A stretch of DNA of 64,000 nucleotides from Pseudomonadota bacterium (GTDB taxonomy: Bacteria; Pseudomonadota; Gammaproteobacteria; Enterobacterales; Enterobacteriaceae), in the NCBI GenBank assembly GCA_018261615.1, contig JAGTSE010000020.1, forward strand, positions 1 to 64,000. Reading direction: 5' to 3'. A model generated the notes under the pieces. That model was not told the DNA's origin and did not search any database. It saw only the letters and a program-made list of their open reading frames with translations. Position numbers and translations under genes: made by a program. Shown here piece after piece: positions 36,251 to 49,303 of the stretch (position 1 is its first letter; the number at the start of each line of letters is the position of its first letter).

Positions 36251-37099
36251 ATGGCTACATATCTGATTGGTGACGTTCATGGTTGCTATGATGAACTGAT
36301 CGCGCTGTTAAAACAGGTTGAATTTTCACCACAGCAAGACACCCTATGGCTTACCGGCGATTTAGTCGCTCGTGGGCCGGGCTCGCTGGATGTACTGCGT
36401 TACGTCAAATCACTGGGCGATAGCGTACGCCTCGTACTGGGCAATCACGATCTGCATCTGCTGGCCGTCTTTGCCGGTATCAGCCGCAATAAACCAAAAG
36501 ACCGGCTCAGTTTATTACTGGAAGCGCCCGATGCCGACGAGCTGATCAACTGGCTGCGTCGTCAGCCACTGCTGCAAATCGACGAAGAGAAAAAGCTGTT
36601 AATGGCGCACGCGGGGATCACTCCCCAGTGGGATTTGGCGACGGCGATACACTGCGCGCGCGATATCGAAGCGGTGCTATCCAGCGATTCCTATCCGCTA
36701 TTCCTCGATGCCATGTACGGCGATCTGCCAAATCACTGGACACCGGAACTCAGCGGGCTTGCCCGCTTGCGCTTTATCACTAACGCCTTCACGCGTATGC
36801 GTTACTGCTTTCCGAACGGGCAGTTGGATATGTACTGCAAGGATATTCCCGAGCGTGCCCCTGCACCACTTAAACCATGGTTCTCGATTCCGGGACCGAT
36901 TTCGCAGGAGTACAGCATCGTCTTTGGTCACTGGGCATCGCTGGAAGGCGATGGCACACCGGAAGGGATTTACGCGCTGGATACAGGCTGCTGCTGGGGC
37001 GGCGTACTGACCTGCCTGCGCTGGGAAGACAAAATGTACTTCACGCAACCGTCAAATCGCCAGATGGATTTAGGGGATGGTGAGGCGATAGCCTCTTAA
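36251..37099 (+). CDS. apaH: Diadenosine tetraphosphatase ApaH
   Basis: A 282-residue symmetrical Ap4A hydrolase that also decaps Np4-capped RNA. The metallophosphatase motifs GDVHGCYDE (residues 7-15), GDLVARGP (near 36) and [10 protein letters not shown] (near 63) are present, with GHWAS further on. It is the last gene of the lptD-apaH operon. It is two residues longer than E. coli ApaH. A strong hairpin separates it from folA. Confidence 0.97.
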   Translation: MATYLIGDVHGCYDELIALLKQVEFSPQQDTLWLTGDLVARGPGSLDVLRYVKSLGDSVRLVLGNHDLHLLAVFAGISRNKPKDRLSLLLEAPDADELINWLRRQPLLQIDEEKKLLMAHAGITPQWDLATAIHCARDIEAVLSSDSYPLFLDAMYGDLPNHWTPELSGLARLRFITNAFTRMRYCFPNGQLDMYCKDIPERAPAPLKPWFSIPGPISQEYSIVFGHWASLEGDGTPEGIYALDTGCCWGGVLTCLRWEDKMYFTQPSNRQMDLGDGEAIAS

Positions 37100-37104
37100 A
37101 GGAC

Positions 37105-37128
37105 TCCCCGGCGGTGGCCCGCCGGGGA
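37105..37128. terminator. Hairpin between convergent apaH and folA
   Basis: TCCCCGGCGG and CCGCCGGGGA form a ten-pair stem with a four-base loop between the two stop codons. There is no long T run, so it may act on both strands with moderate strength. Confidence 0.65.
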
Positions 37129-37132
37129 CAAC

Positions 37133-37612
<480 letters not shown>

Positions 37613-37799
37613 TCATTCATTCCTGGATGCAAAAAAATTGTCGCCACTATACGGAAAGCGCAATCTTTCGTCGATGGGGGGCAAGGTAAAGGATGAGAAA
37701 ATTTTTTATTATGCTGGCGATACCACAACCTGTTACTGCATCGCCAACTTTCAACTCGCTTTAATTCAAAATGTTACCCATAAACCCGCCTGAACAGGT

Positions 37800-39662
37800 T
37801 CACTCCTGCGGTTTCACCGCTGGTTCGTCTGCCGGATCGTCCGTATGCCGTCCCTCTTCCGTTCCCTGCCAGCCATGACGCTGCGTTAACGAAAGGTGGG
37901 CGCGATCCTCTGCGATGATTTCCGTCAACATGGCGCTGGTGCGCTTAAACACGGCGGCACGGGCCTGCGCATCATTCTCGACCTGCGCCATCTCTTCCAC
38001 CATCGACGTATTGAAACGGCGGAAATGGTCGGCGCGCTCGCGAGCTTCATAGGGGCCTAATCCTAACCCTTCCAGCGCCAGACGCCCGGTTTTCAGCGCT
38101 GCTTCGAAGGTTTCACGTTCCGGTCTGTCGACGCCCGCCTGTCGCAAGCGGATATAGTGATCAACATCGCGGGCGCGGGCAATAATGTGCAGATCCGGGA
38201 AGTGCTCTTTTGCCAGCGCAGTCAATTGCAGGCTGGCCTGTGGATCGTCAATTGCATTAATCAACACCTCAGCACGTCCGGCGCCAGCGGACTCCAGCAG
38301 ATCAACGCGTGTAGCGTCACCGTAGAAGACTTTCATGCCGAATTTACGCAGCGTTTCGATATGATCGGGATCGTGGTCAAGAACCACCATCTTCACGCCG
38401 CTGGAAAGCAGCAGACGTCCAGCTATCTGACCAAAACGACCAAATCCGGCGATGATAACCCGCGCCTCTTCTTCATCGATCTCATCAGCTTCGCGCTCCT
38501 GCTGTGAACCGGCAGTCTCCAGCCGCGCCAGCAGCACCAACAGAACTGGCGTCGCTGCCATTGATAACGCAACCGTCAGTGTCAGCGCTTTCGCCCATTC
38601 CGGATCGAGCACCTGCGCGGTTTGCGCGGCGCCAAACACCACAAAGGCGAATTCACTCCCCTGCCCCAGTAACGCAGCAAACCACATCCGCTGTTTACCC
38701 GGCACGCGTAACGGGCGGGCGATCAGCCACAGCACCACGCTTTTAATCACCAGGAAACCCACCAGCAACAGCAGGATACGCAGCGGGTGCGTCACCAGCG
38801 TACCAAAATCGATGGACATGCCGACGCCAATAAAGAATAACCCAAGCAACAGGCCTTTAAACGGTTCGATGTCGCTTTCCAGTGCATGACGATATTCAGA
38901 GCTGGCCAGTAACACCCCGGCAAGGAAGGCGCCCATCGCCATAGACAATCCCGCCTCTTCCAGCAATAACCCAAAGCCGAACACCAGAAACAGCGCTACG
39001 GCGCAGAACACTTCCCGCAGCCCGGAGCGAGCAACAAAGCGTAGCGCCGGACGCGCGACATAACGCCCAATCAGCACCACCAGTGCCAGCGCACCCACGA
39101 CTTTCAGCGCCGAAATAGTAAAAGCGCTCAACGTCATCGCACCGCCGCTGGCCGCCAGCAACGGAATCATCGCCACCAGTGGGATCGCAGCGATATCCTG
39201 GAACAGCAGCACCGAGAAGGCGCTGCGCCCCATCAGCGAAACCGTCAGGTTACGTTCATTCATCGCCTGCATGGCAATCGCGGTAGAAGAGAGCGCCAGC
39301 GTCAGACCAATCAGCAACGCCACTGGCCAGGCCAGCCCCTGCAGGGCGCAAAACACGCCAAGCAGCAGGCCGCAACTCATCATTTGCAGCGCGCCGCCGC
39401 CAAACACCGGGGCGCGCAACTTCCACAATCGTTGCGGATCCAGCTCAAGGCCAATCACGAAAAGCATCAGCACCACGCCAATTTCGGCGAAATGGAGAAT
39501 GGATTCGGCATCAGTCACCAATCGCAATCCCCACGGCCCAATAATGCCGCCAGCAATCAGGTAGCCAAGCACCGACCCCAGCCCCAACCGTACGGCGATG
39601 GGGACAACCAGCGCGGCCGATCCCAGGTAGATCAGCGCCTGTATTAATGAATGGCTATCCAT
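37800..39662 (-). CDS. kefC: Glutathione-gated potassium efflux protein KefC
   Basis: A 620-residue CPA2 antiporter that acidifies the cytoplasm to protect against electrophiles. The N-terminal membrane domain (about 1-380) contains [17 protein letters not shown] and [19 protein letters not shown]. The RCK/TrkA-N domain begins near 400 with [17 protein letters not shown] and binds glutathione and its adducts. The start at 39662 (MDSHSLIQ) gives the E. coli length and overlaps the end of kefF by eight bases. The frame is open another 32 codons upstream inside kefF. Confidence 0.97.
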   Translation of the reverse strand: MDSHSLIQALIYLGSAALVVPIAVRLGLGSVLGYLIAGGIIGPWGLRLVTDAESILHFAEIGVVLMLFVIGLELDPQRLWKLRAPVFGGGALQMMSCGLLLGVFCALQGLAWPVALLIGLTLALSSTAIAMQAMNERNLTVSLMGRSAFSVLLFQDIAAIPLVAMIPLLAASGGAMTLSAFTISALKVVGALALVVLIGRYVARPALRFVARSGLREVFCAVALFLVFGFGLLLEEAGLSMAMGAFLAGVLLASSEYRHALESDIEPFKGLLLGLFFIGVGMSIDFGTLVTHPLRILLLLVGFLVIKSVVLWLIARPLRVPGKQRMWFAALLGQGSEFAFVVFGAAQTAQVLDPEWAKALTLTVALSMAATPVLLVLLARLETAGSQQEREADEIDEEEARVIIAGFGRFGQIAGRLLLSSGVKMVVLDHDPDHIETLRKFGMKVFYGDATRVDLLESAGAGRAEVLINAIDDPQASLQLTALAKEHFPDLHIIARARDVDHYIRLRQAGVDRPERETFEAALKTGRLALEGLGLGPYEARERADHFRRFNTSMVEEMAQVENDAQARAAVFKRTSAMLTEIIAEDRAHLSLTQRHGWQGTEEGRHTDDPADEPAVKPQE

Positions 39663-40185
39663 GTGCCGCCTCCTGCCACTCCAGCAAACGTTGTTTGTAA
39701 TGACGCGCCTGAGCCTGTAGGGTTTCATCGTCGCAAATAAAGGTACAGTGCACAGCAAAAGGTGGTAACCAGTTCATCCCACAGTAAATAGCTGTTGCTT
39801 GTAACGGCTGTGAAAGCACATCAAAGCCGGGGTGCGATCCAATATCAAAATGGTGGTCGCCGCCGCCAGTGGTCACGGCCCACATCACATTTTTGCCCCT
39901 AAGCGCGATGCCCTCGTGACCATAGGCCCAGCCATGCGATAACACTTTATCCAGCCAGAGTTTCAACAACGGCGGAACGCTGTACCACTGCATAGGATGT
40001 TGCCAGATAACCAGCGAAGCGCGGGAAAGCGCCTCCTGCTCAGCGGCCACATCAATATTAAAGTCAGGGTATAGCTCATAGAGAGAACGGATTTCGACGC
40101 CTTCTAGCGCCCTTGCCTGCTCAATCATTCGCTTATTCGCATGCGAATGCTGCGGATAAGGATGGGCATAAATTATAAGGATCAT
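39655..40185 (-). CDS. kefF: KefC ancillary quinone oxidoreductase KefF
   Basis: A 176-residue flavodoxin-like NAD(P)H:quinone oxidoreductase that binds KefC and is required for its full activity. [39 protein letters not shown] and [10 protein letters not shown] are the FMN and substrate motifs of the NQO/KefF family. It overlaps kefC by eight bases. Its own ATG overlaps the stop of a small upstream frame (40182-40397). Confidence 0.97.
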   Translation of the reverse strand: MILIIYAHPYPQHSHANKRMIEQARALEGVEIRSLYELYPDFNIDVAAEQEALSRASLVIWQHPMQWYSVPPLLKLWLDKVLSHGWAYGHEGIALRGKNVMWAVTTGGGDHHFDIGSHPGFDVLSQPLQATAIYCGMNWLPPFAVHCTFICDDETLQAQARHYKQRLLEWQEAAHG

Positions 40186-40397
40186 CGATCAACCTGTTTT
40201 TCACTGCGCTCTTTTCCTTGAGAGTGTAGACAGTTAATCGTCTGGCTCAAAGCGACAATCTGTGTGGGAATATCAGGCGAAATATAAGCCGCCACCCCAT
40301 GTTCACGTAGCAATACCGAAGCCAGAAGTGCGGGCTGAAGGCTCCCGCCGGGGCGGGACTCCTTCTCACAGCAGGCTGGATCAATTATCCAGCTCAC
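40182..40397 (-). CDS. Unrecognised 71-codon reading frame before kefF
   Basis: I do not recognise this product. The frame begins at GTG (40395-40397), has no clear ribosome site, and ends with TGA overlapping the kefF ATG (ATGA). The predicted peptide has a charged tail ([13 protein letters not shown]) and a mildly hydrophobic middle (LLASVLLREHGVAAYISPDI). A 29-base near-perfect palindrome (40337-40365) falls inside it. It may be a real coupled gene, the 3' remnant of a lost gene, or chance. Confidence 0.3.
   Translation of the reverse strand: MSWIIDPACCEKESRPGGSLQPALLASVLLREHGVAAYISPDIPTQIVALSQTINCLHSQGKERSEKQVDR
40337..40365. repeat. Near-perfect palindrome upstream of kefF
   Basis: GAAGG-TCCCGCC arms pair with GGCGGGA-CCTTC around a two-base centre, with small mismatched bulges. 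It could be a hairpin in the RNA or a relic repeat. The nearby GTAGGCC and TGTAGCCCGG (40427-40452 on the minus strand) resemble REP ends. Apart from this and the small frame, 40186-40451 shows no gene. Confidence 0.6.
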
Positions 40398-40451
40398 TCA
40401 TGTCTTTCACCTGGTCCGCAATTAAGGCCTACAAAACCGGGCTACAGGCAG

Positions 40452-40478
40452 AAAAAAAACGGCCCGCGAAACGGGCCG
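40452..40478 (-). terminator. carAB terminator
   Basis: On the minus strand CGGCCCG and CGGGCCG arms around TTTCG are followed by eight T, ten bases after the carB stop. Confidence 0.92.
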
Positions 40479-40487
40479 GAGGTAGGC

Positions 40488-43712
<3,225 letters not shown>

Positions 43713-43729
43713 GGCTGTTCTTCTCCTGA

Positions 43730-44878
43730 TTATTTGGCGGTGTTGCGATACTGCTCGATGAGCTCAATAAAGTGGTCAAACAGCGGTGCGGCATCGTGCG
43801 GCCCCGGGCTGGCTTCCGGGTGGCCCTGGAAACTGAACGCCGGTTTGTCGGTACGATGGATGCCTTGCAGTGTGCCGTCGAACAGCGATTTGTGCGTCAC
43901 CCGCAAATTGGCAGGCATTGAGGCTTCATCAACGGCAAAACCGTGGTTCTGCGCGGTGATCATCACGGTATTGTTATCAATATCTTTTACCGGATGGTTG
44001 CCGCCGTGGTGGCCGAATTTCATCTTCATGGTTTTGGCGCCACTCGCCAGCGCCAGCAGTTGGTGACCGAGACAGATGCCGAACACCGGAATATCTGTTT
44101 CGAGGAAGGTTTTAATCGCTTCAATCGCGTAATCACATGGCGCCGGGTCACCTGGGCCGTTGGAAAGGAAGATACCGTCCGGATTGAGCTTCAGTACGTC
44201 CGCTGCCGGGGTTTTCGCCGGTACTACCGTTAAACGGCAACCGCGATCGACCAGCATACGCAGGATATTACGTTTCGCACCGTAGTCGTAAGCGACAACG
44301 TGGAACGGTAATTCGCTCGCCGCTTTCGCCTGCGGCAGTTCTCCTGCCAGCGTCCAACTGCCTTGGGTCCAGTTGTAGGTTTCTGCTGTCGTCACTTCTT
44401 TTGCCAGATCCATTCCGTTCAGACCTGGGAACGCTTTCGCTTTCTCCAGCGCCACTGTAGCATCGACATTATCGCCAGCGATGATGCAGCCGTTTTGCGC
44501 GCCTTTTTCACGCAGCAAACGCGTCAGCTTACGGGTATCGATATCGGCAATCGCCACAATGTTATGGCGCTTCAGGTAAGAAGAGAGGTCTTCGGTATTA
44601 CGGTAGTTGCTGGCAATCAGCGGCAGGTCGCGAATGACCAGGCCTTGCGCATGTACCTGAGAGGATTCTTCGTCAGCGGAGTTGGTGCCGACATTGCCGA
44701 TATGAGGATAAGTAAGAGTAACGATTTGGCGGGAATAGGAAGGGTCAGTGAGGATTTCTTGATAACCGGTCATTGAAGTATTGAAAACGACTTCCCCAAC
44801 TGCCGTGCCCGTTGCCCCAATGGCCCGACCGTGAAACTGGGTTCCGTCTTCCAGAACCAATAGCGCTGACTTAATCAA
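43730..44878 (-). CDS. carA: Carbamoyl phosphate synthase small subunit
   Basis: A 382-residue glutamine amidotransferase subunit that supplies ammonia to CarB through a tunnel. The class I glutaminase domain holds the nucleophile in [15 protein letters not shown] (Cys near 269) and the His/Glu in [13 protein letters not shown] (His near 353). The start is the unusual TTG at 44876-44878 ([12 protein letters not shown]), as in E. coli, five bases after GGAGGAC. The frame stays open nine codons further, into the promoter. Confidence 0.96.
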   Translation of the reverse strand: MIKSALLVLEDGTQFHGRAIGATGTAVGEVVFNTSMTGYQEILTDPSYSRQIVTLTYPHIGNVGTNSADEESSQVHAQGLVIRDLPLIASNYRNTEDLSSYLKRHNIVAIADIDTRKLTRLLREKGAQNGCIIAGDNVDATVALEKAKAFPGLNGMDLAKEVTTAETYNWTQGSWTLAGELPQAKAASELPFHVVAYDYGAKRNILRMLVDRGCRLTVVPAKTPAADVLKLNPDGIFLSNGPGDPAPCDYAIEAIKTFLETDIPVFGICLGHQLLALASGAKTMKMKFGHHGGNHPVKDIDNNTVMITAQNHGFAVDEASMPANLRVTHKSLFDGTLQGIHRTDKPAFSFQGHPEASPGPHDAAPLFDHFIELIEQYRNTAK

Positions 44879-44890
44879 AACGTCCTCCAG

Positions 44891-44940
44891 AGAATATTCA
44901 CTCACTTTATTTGCATATTAATTCATATTGAGATGATCAA
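44891..44940 (-). promoter_or_regulatory. carAB promoter P2 with ARG boxes
   Basis: On the minus strand a -35 TTGATC (44935-44940) and -10 TATGCA (44912-44917) are 17 bases apart. ATGAATTAATATGCAA (44911-44926) and TGAATATTCT (44891-44900) match the ArgR half-site pattern. In E. coli P2 is repressed by arginine-ArgR at this place. Confidence 0.75.
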
Positions 44941-44983
44941 TCAATGCAAATTTGCTGGCCGTGGATTTTTGGCAAACGGCGGC

Positions 44984-45012
44984 ATTCTGGAGAGATGTCG
45001 GTTAAAAGTCAA
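44984..45012 (-). promoter_or_regulatory. carAB promoter P1
   Basis: A -35 TTGACT (45007-45012), 17-base spacer and -10 CAGAAT (44984-44989) on the minus strand lie upstream of P2. This is the position of the pyrimidine- and purine-regulated P1 of E. coli. Confidence 0.65.
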
Positions 45013-45097
45013 CTTTTCTCACATATTTTTCTTATTCTTTTACGCCACTGCCCTTCATTACTGAATTTAACAGATAAAAAGATCAAAAAAACCAGCC

Positions 45098-45113
45098 ACG
45101 AAAACGATTTCGT
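45098..45113. promoter_or_regulatory. Candidate PurR operator upstream of carAB P1
   Basis: ACGAAAACGATTTCGT is a 16-base palindrome close to the PurR consensus ACGCAAACGTTTGCGT. Purine repression through PurR, together with PyrH/PepA, is known for carAB P1 in E. coli. The remaining upstream DNA to dapB is AT-rich and shows no gene. Confidence 0.75.
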
Positions 45114-45256
45114 AGCAAGAAAACTTATGGAGAGGCAATCCCGGCACAAGAAAGTGGACCAAATGGTCAAAATTTATATTTCAGCGCAAAAAAAACAGGA
45201 CATAAGTGAAGATTATACCATTCTGGCCTAATAAACTGAGAAAAAAAGAGAAAATA

Positions 45257-45281
45257 AAAGGGCAATAAAATACTGCCCTTT
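45257..45281 (-). terminator. Likely dapB terminator
   Basis: AAAGGGCA and TGCCCTTT arms flank an AT loop. On the minus strand they are followed by TATTTTC and, a little later, a run of T. It lies about 50 bases past the dapB stop. Confidence 0.7.
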
Positions 45282-45332
45282 GCAATCAATTAATTACGAC
45301 TGCAACAACCACATCACGATGGGTAGTAACTC

Positions 45333-46169
<837 letters not shown>

Positions 46170-46292
46170 TTAAAAAAATGCGTGAGAATCGTTTCCAGAT
46201 TAACCAGCCCACGCCGGGGCCACCAGCCGAAAACGCCGATAATTAGAAATTAATGATATACAGCCGAAAATATCAGTAAAAGGCATGATTCA

Positions 46293-47207
46293 TCAGGGTG
46301 CGAACGCCAGCACTTCTGCCACCCAATGACGAAAACCCTCCACGTCAATATCCAGTGCGACCTGCGCATTCGGTTTCTGCTTCAGCTTACCGTCGATATC
46401 CACCACCGTCGTGCCAGAGGTATATTGCCCCTGCGTCTCTACCGCCACAAAACAGGATTTCAGCGTAAACAGTTCCGGACGGGCCAGCCAGGCTATTGCG
46501 CAGAGATCATGCATACGCAGCCCGGTTGCCATGCTGCCGCTACGATAGTGACTAAACAGCGCATGCAACATATGACCGGTTTTGTTGAGCGCGGGTAGCG
46601 CCGCGAGGAACTCAGGCGTCAGCGTCGCCCGATTCGTGACATCCAGCCCGCACATCACGATCTCAAGGCCGCTGTGAAAGACGCGGGCAGCAGCTTCGGG
46701 ATCGATAGCGATATTGAATTCGGCATTTGGTGTGAAGTTACCCCGCCCGGCGGAGCCGCCCATCATTACCAGACGCCGGATATTGAACTTGCACTCCGGG
46801 TAGTGCGACAGTAGCAGCGCGATATTGGTCAACGGGCCGATGGTCACCAGCGTAACGGGTTCAGCAGACACCATTAGCGTATCGCGTATTGCCTGAAATG
46901 CCGGTTTAGCCAGCGGCTGGCGCTGATGCTCAACAAAGTCGTAGCCATCCATGCCGGACTCCCCGTGCACTTCGGCGGCGCTGTGCAGAGGGCGCAATAA
47001 GGGTGTCGCCGCACCTTGCGCCAGCGGGATATCGGCCTGCCAGAAGTTGAGCAGTTGCAGGGCGTTGCGAGTGGTTTTTTCCAGCGAGACATTACCGGCG
47101 ACGGTGGTAATCAGTTTAAGTTCGCACTGCGGCGCATACAGCGCGGCGGCAATGGCAATGGCATCGTCAATACCCGGATCGGTGTCGAGAATCATTGGCA
47201 AACGCAT
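46293..47207 (-). CDS. rihC: Ribonucleoside hydrolase RihC
   Basis: A 304-residue inosine-uridine preferring nucleoside hydrolase for salvage of purine and pyrimidine ribonucleosides. The calcium-binding motif is DTDPGIDDA (residues 8-16). [24 protein letters not shown] and [10 protein letters not shown] complete the IunH family site. The ATG at 47207 gives the E. coli length; the frame is open 20 codons upstream through the ispH terminator. Confidence 0.96.
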   Translation of the reverse strand: MRLPMILDTDPGIDDAIAIAAALYAPQCELKLITTVAGNVSLEKTTRNALQLLNFWQADIPLAQGAATPLLRPLHSAAEVHGESGMDGYDFVEHQRQPLAKPAFQAIRDTLMVSAEPVTLVTIGPLTNIALLLSHYPECKFNIRRLVMMGGSAGRGNFTPNAEFNIAIDPEAAARVFHSGLEIVMCGLDVTNRATLTPEFLAALPALNKTGHMLHALFSHYRSGSMATGLRMHDLCAIAWLARPELFTLKSCFVAVETQGQYTSGTTVVDIDGKLKQKPNAQVALDIDVEGFRHWVAEVLAFAP

Positions 47208-47231
47208 AGAGCCTCCTGAAGTGAAATCCAT

Positions 47232-47257
47232 AAAAAATGCCAGACTCAGTCTGGCAT
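47232..47257 (-). terminator. ispH terminator
   Basis: ATGCCAGACT and AGTCTGGCAT arms on the minus strand are followed by TTTTTATGG. It separates the ileS-ispH operon from rihC. Confidence 0.9.
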
Positions 47258-47283
47258 CTTCGCACAAAGTTTAGGTCGAAATG

Positions 47284-48234
47284 TTATTCGACCTCGCGAA
47301 CATCAACCCTTAGCTCTTTTGGCACTTCAAAGACAATGTTTTCTTCGCGGCCTTCCAGCGGGATGGCTTCACCGCCGCCCAGTTCCTGCAGGCGGGCAAT
47401 CACGTTCTGCACCAGAATGTCCGGCGCGGAGGCACCGGCAGTTACGCCTACACATTTGATGTCTTTAACCCAGGTTTCCTGGATATCAGAAGCGTCATCG
47501 ATCAAATAAGCGCTTTTTCCCATCCGCTCTGCCAGTTCGGCCAGACGGTTGGAGTTGGATGAGTTTTTCGACCCGACCACCAGCACCACTTCCGCCTGTT
47601 CGGCCAGCGCTCGCACCGCTTCCTGCCGGTTGGTCGTGGCGTAACAGATGTCATCTTTACGCGGGCCAACAATCTGCGGGAAACGGGCGCGCAGTGCGTC
47701 AATGACATCAGAAGTATCGTCCACCGAGAGCGTGGTCTGCGTCATAAATGACAATTTGCCCGCGTCTTTGATGTTGAGCGTAGCAACATCGGCAGGCGAT
47801 TCGACCAGGTACATGCCCCCTTTCGGGTTGCTGTACTGCCCCATGGTTCCTTCCACTTCAGGGTGCCCGGCGTGGCCGATCAGGATCGCTTCCTCACCAC
47901 GTCGGCTGGCGCGAGCCACTTCCATATGCACTTTTGTCACTAACGGACAGGTGGCATCGAAAACCGTCAGATCGCGGCTTTTTGCTTCATTACGCACCGC
48001 CTGGGAAACACCGTGGGCAGAGAAAATCAGGATTGCACCATCCGGCACTTCACTTAACTGCTCAATGAAAATAGCCCCGAGCTCGCGCAGGCTATCAACA
48101 ACATAACGGTTGTGCACCACTTCGTGACGCACATAAATTGGTGCGCCGTACAGAGCCAGCGCGTTTTCAACAATGCTGATAGCGCGGTCAACGCCGGCGC
48201 AAAAACCGCGCGGGTTAGCCAACAGGATCTGCAT
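47284..48234 (-). CDS. ispH: HMBPP reductase IspH
   Basis: A 316-residue iron-sulfur enzyme that makes IPP and DMAPP in the last step of the MEP isoprenoid pathway. Cluster cysteines lie in [12 protein letters not shown] (Cys12), [11 protein letters not shown] (Cys near 96) and [11 protein letters not shown] (Cys near 197). The start is the ATG at 48234, behind GGAGGAAACG. It overlaps the 3' end of fkpB by 20 bases and ends the ribF-ileS-lspA-fkpB-ispH operon. Confidence 0.97.
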   Translation of the reverse strand: MQILLANPRGFCAGVDRAISIVENALALYGAPIYVRHEVVHNRYVVDSLRELGAIFIEQLSEVPDGAILIFSAHGVSQAVRNEAKSRDLTVFDATCPLVTKVHMEVARASRRGEEAILIGHAGHPEVEGTMGQYSNPKGGMYLVESPADVATLNIKDAGKLSFMTQTTLSVDDTSDVIDALRARFPQIVGPRKDDICYATTNRQEAVRALAEQAEVVLVVGSKNSSNSNRLAELAERMGKSAYLIDDASDIQETWVKDIKCVGVTAGASAPDILVQNVIARLQELGGGEAIPLEGREENIVFEVPKELRVDVREVE

Positions 48235-48685
48235 TCGTTTCCTCCAGTACCGGATCGACTTCCAGTACATCGATATCAAAATGGACGGTTCTGCCCGCCA
48301 GCGGATGGTTGAAATCGACGGTGATAGAGTCGCCGTTAATTTCACGGATCACGCCCGGCATTTCGCTGCCATCCATTGCGGTAAAGAGCATAATCGCCCC
48401 GATTTCAGGCTCCCCGGCATCCATAAACTCACGGCGGGAGAAGTACTGAATCAGGTCCGGGCTCGGCGTACCGAATGCGGCATCCGGTTCGAGAGAGAAA
48501 ACCTTTTTTCCCCCGGCTTTCAGACCCAGCAGGTGTTGCTCCAGTCCCTCAGAGAGCGAACCATCGCCCAGACGAAACAGCGCTGGTTTGCCGTTGTTGC
48601 GGGTTGACTCAGCAAGAGAGCCATCTTCGAGCTTGAGCGTGAAGTGCACCAGCACTGCGCTATCGCTCTGTACGGATTTAGACAT
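48215..48685 (-). CDS. fkpB: FKBP-type prolyl isomerase FkpB (SlpA)
   Basis: A 156-residue SlyD-like FKBP with an inserted IF chaperone domain. [12 protein letters not shown] starts the FKBP fold, and [20 protein letters not shown] with DGSEMPGVI covers the insert. The start at 48685 ([11 protein letters not shown]) matches E. coli. The tail [14 protein letters not shown] is about seven residues longer than the 149-residue E. coli protein and runs into the ispH ribosome site and start. Confidence 0.95.
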   Translation of the reverse strand: MSKSVQSDSAVLVHFTLKLEDGSLAESTRNNGKPALFRLGDGSLSEGLEQHLLGLKAGGKKVFSLEPDAAFGTPSPDLIQYFSRREFMDAGEPEIGAIMLFTAMDGSEMPGVIREINGDSITVDFNHPLAGRTVHFDIDVLEVDPVLEETNADPVG

Positions 48686-48718
48686 GCAGGTTGCTCGCTT
48701 GTTTTGACTTACCTGTTT

Positions 48719-48794
48719 GCCCGGTGGCGCTTTGCTTACCGGGCCTATGGGCGGCCACAAATTCTGTAGGCCGGGCAAGCAAAGGCCGCCCGGC
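48719..48794. repeat. BIME: two inverted REP units between lspA and fkpB
   Basis: The first unit TGCCCGGTGGCG...CTTACCGGGC (48719-48743) and the second GTAGGCCGGGCAAGC...GCCGCCCGGCA (48767-48794) face each other. They lie inside the operon between lspA and fkpB and may tune relative message stability. Confidence 0.88.
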
Positions 48795-48808
48795 ATTTAC
48801 ATTTATAC

Positions 48809-49303
48809 CTACTCTTTCGCCGCAGGTTTAGGCAAAAAGCCTTCCAGCACAATCAGCGCCGCGCCGATACAAATTGCGCTATCGGCAAGGTTAAAGGTAG
48901 CAAAATGCCAGTCGCCGACGTAGAAATCGATCATATCGACGACAAAGCCATGCCATAAACGGTCGAAAAGATTACCGAGCGCGCCGCCGATAATCAGCGC
49001 ATAAGCGATGTTATTCAGCTTTTGCGTGGCTTTCCCACGGTACATCAGCACCGTCAGCACCACGCAGATACCGATAGCGATACCGGCAAAGAACCAGCGC
49101 TGCCAGCCGCCGCTGTCTGCCATAAAACTGAATGCCGCGCCATAGTTACGCGCATAGTGCAGATTGAGCGATGGGAACAGCGACGCCGTATCCCCCAGCG
49201 CAAAGTTCTGGAGGATCAGGAATTTACTGCCCAGATCGATAATCAGCACAACCACAACCAGCCACAGCCAGCGTAGTCCTGTAGAACAGAGAGGCTTACT
49301 CAT
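48809..49303 (-). CDS. lspA: Prolipoprotein signal peptidase LspA
   Basis: A 164-residue aspartyl protease of the inner membrane that cleaves lipoprotein signal peptides. It has four hydrophobic segments. The catalytic aspartates lie in [20 protein letters not shown] and [13 protein letters not shown]. It is the same length as in E. coli. Its ATG shares a base with the ileS stop (TGATG), so translation is coupled. Confidence 0.97.
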   Translation of the reverse strand: MSKPLCSTGLRWLWLVVVVLIIDLGSKFLILQNFALGDTASLFPSLNLHYARNYGAAFSFMADSGGWQRWFFAGIAIGICVVLTVLMYRGKATQKLNNIAYALIIGGALGNLFDRLWHGFVVDMIDFYVGDWHFATFNLADSAICIGAALIVLEGFLPKPAAKE

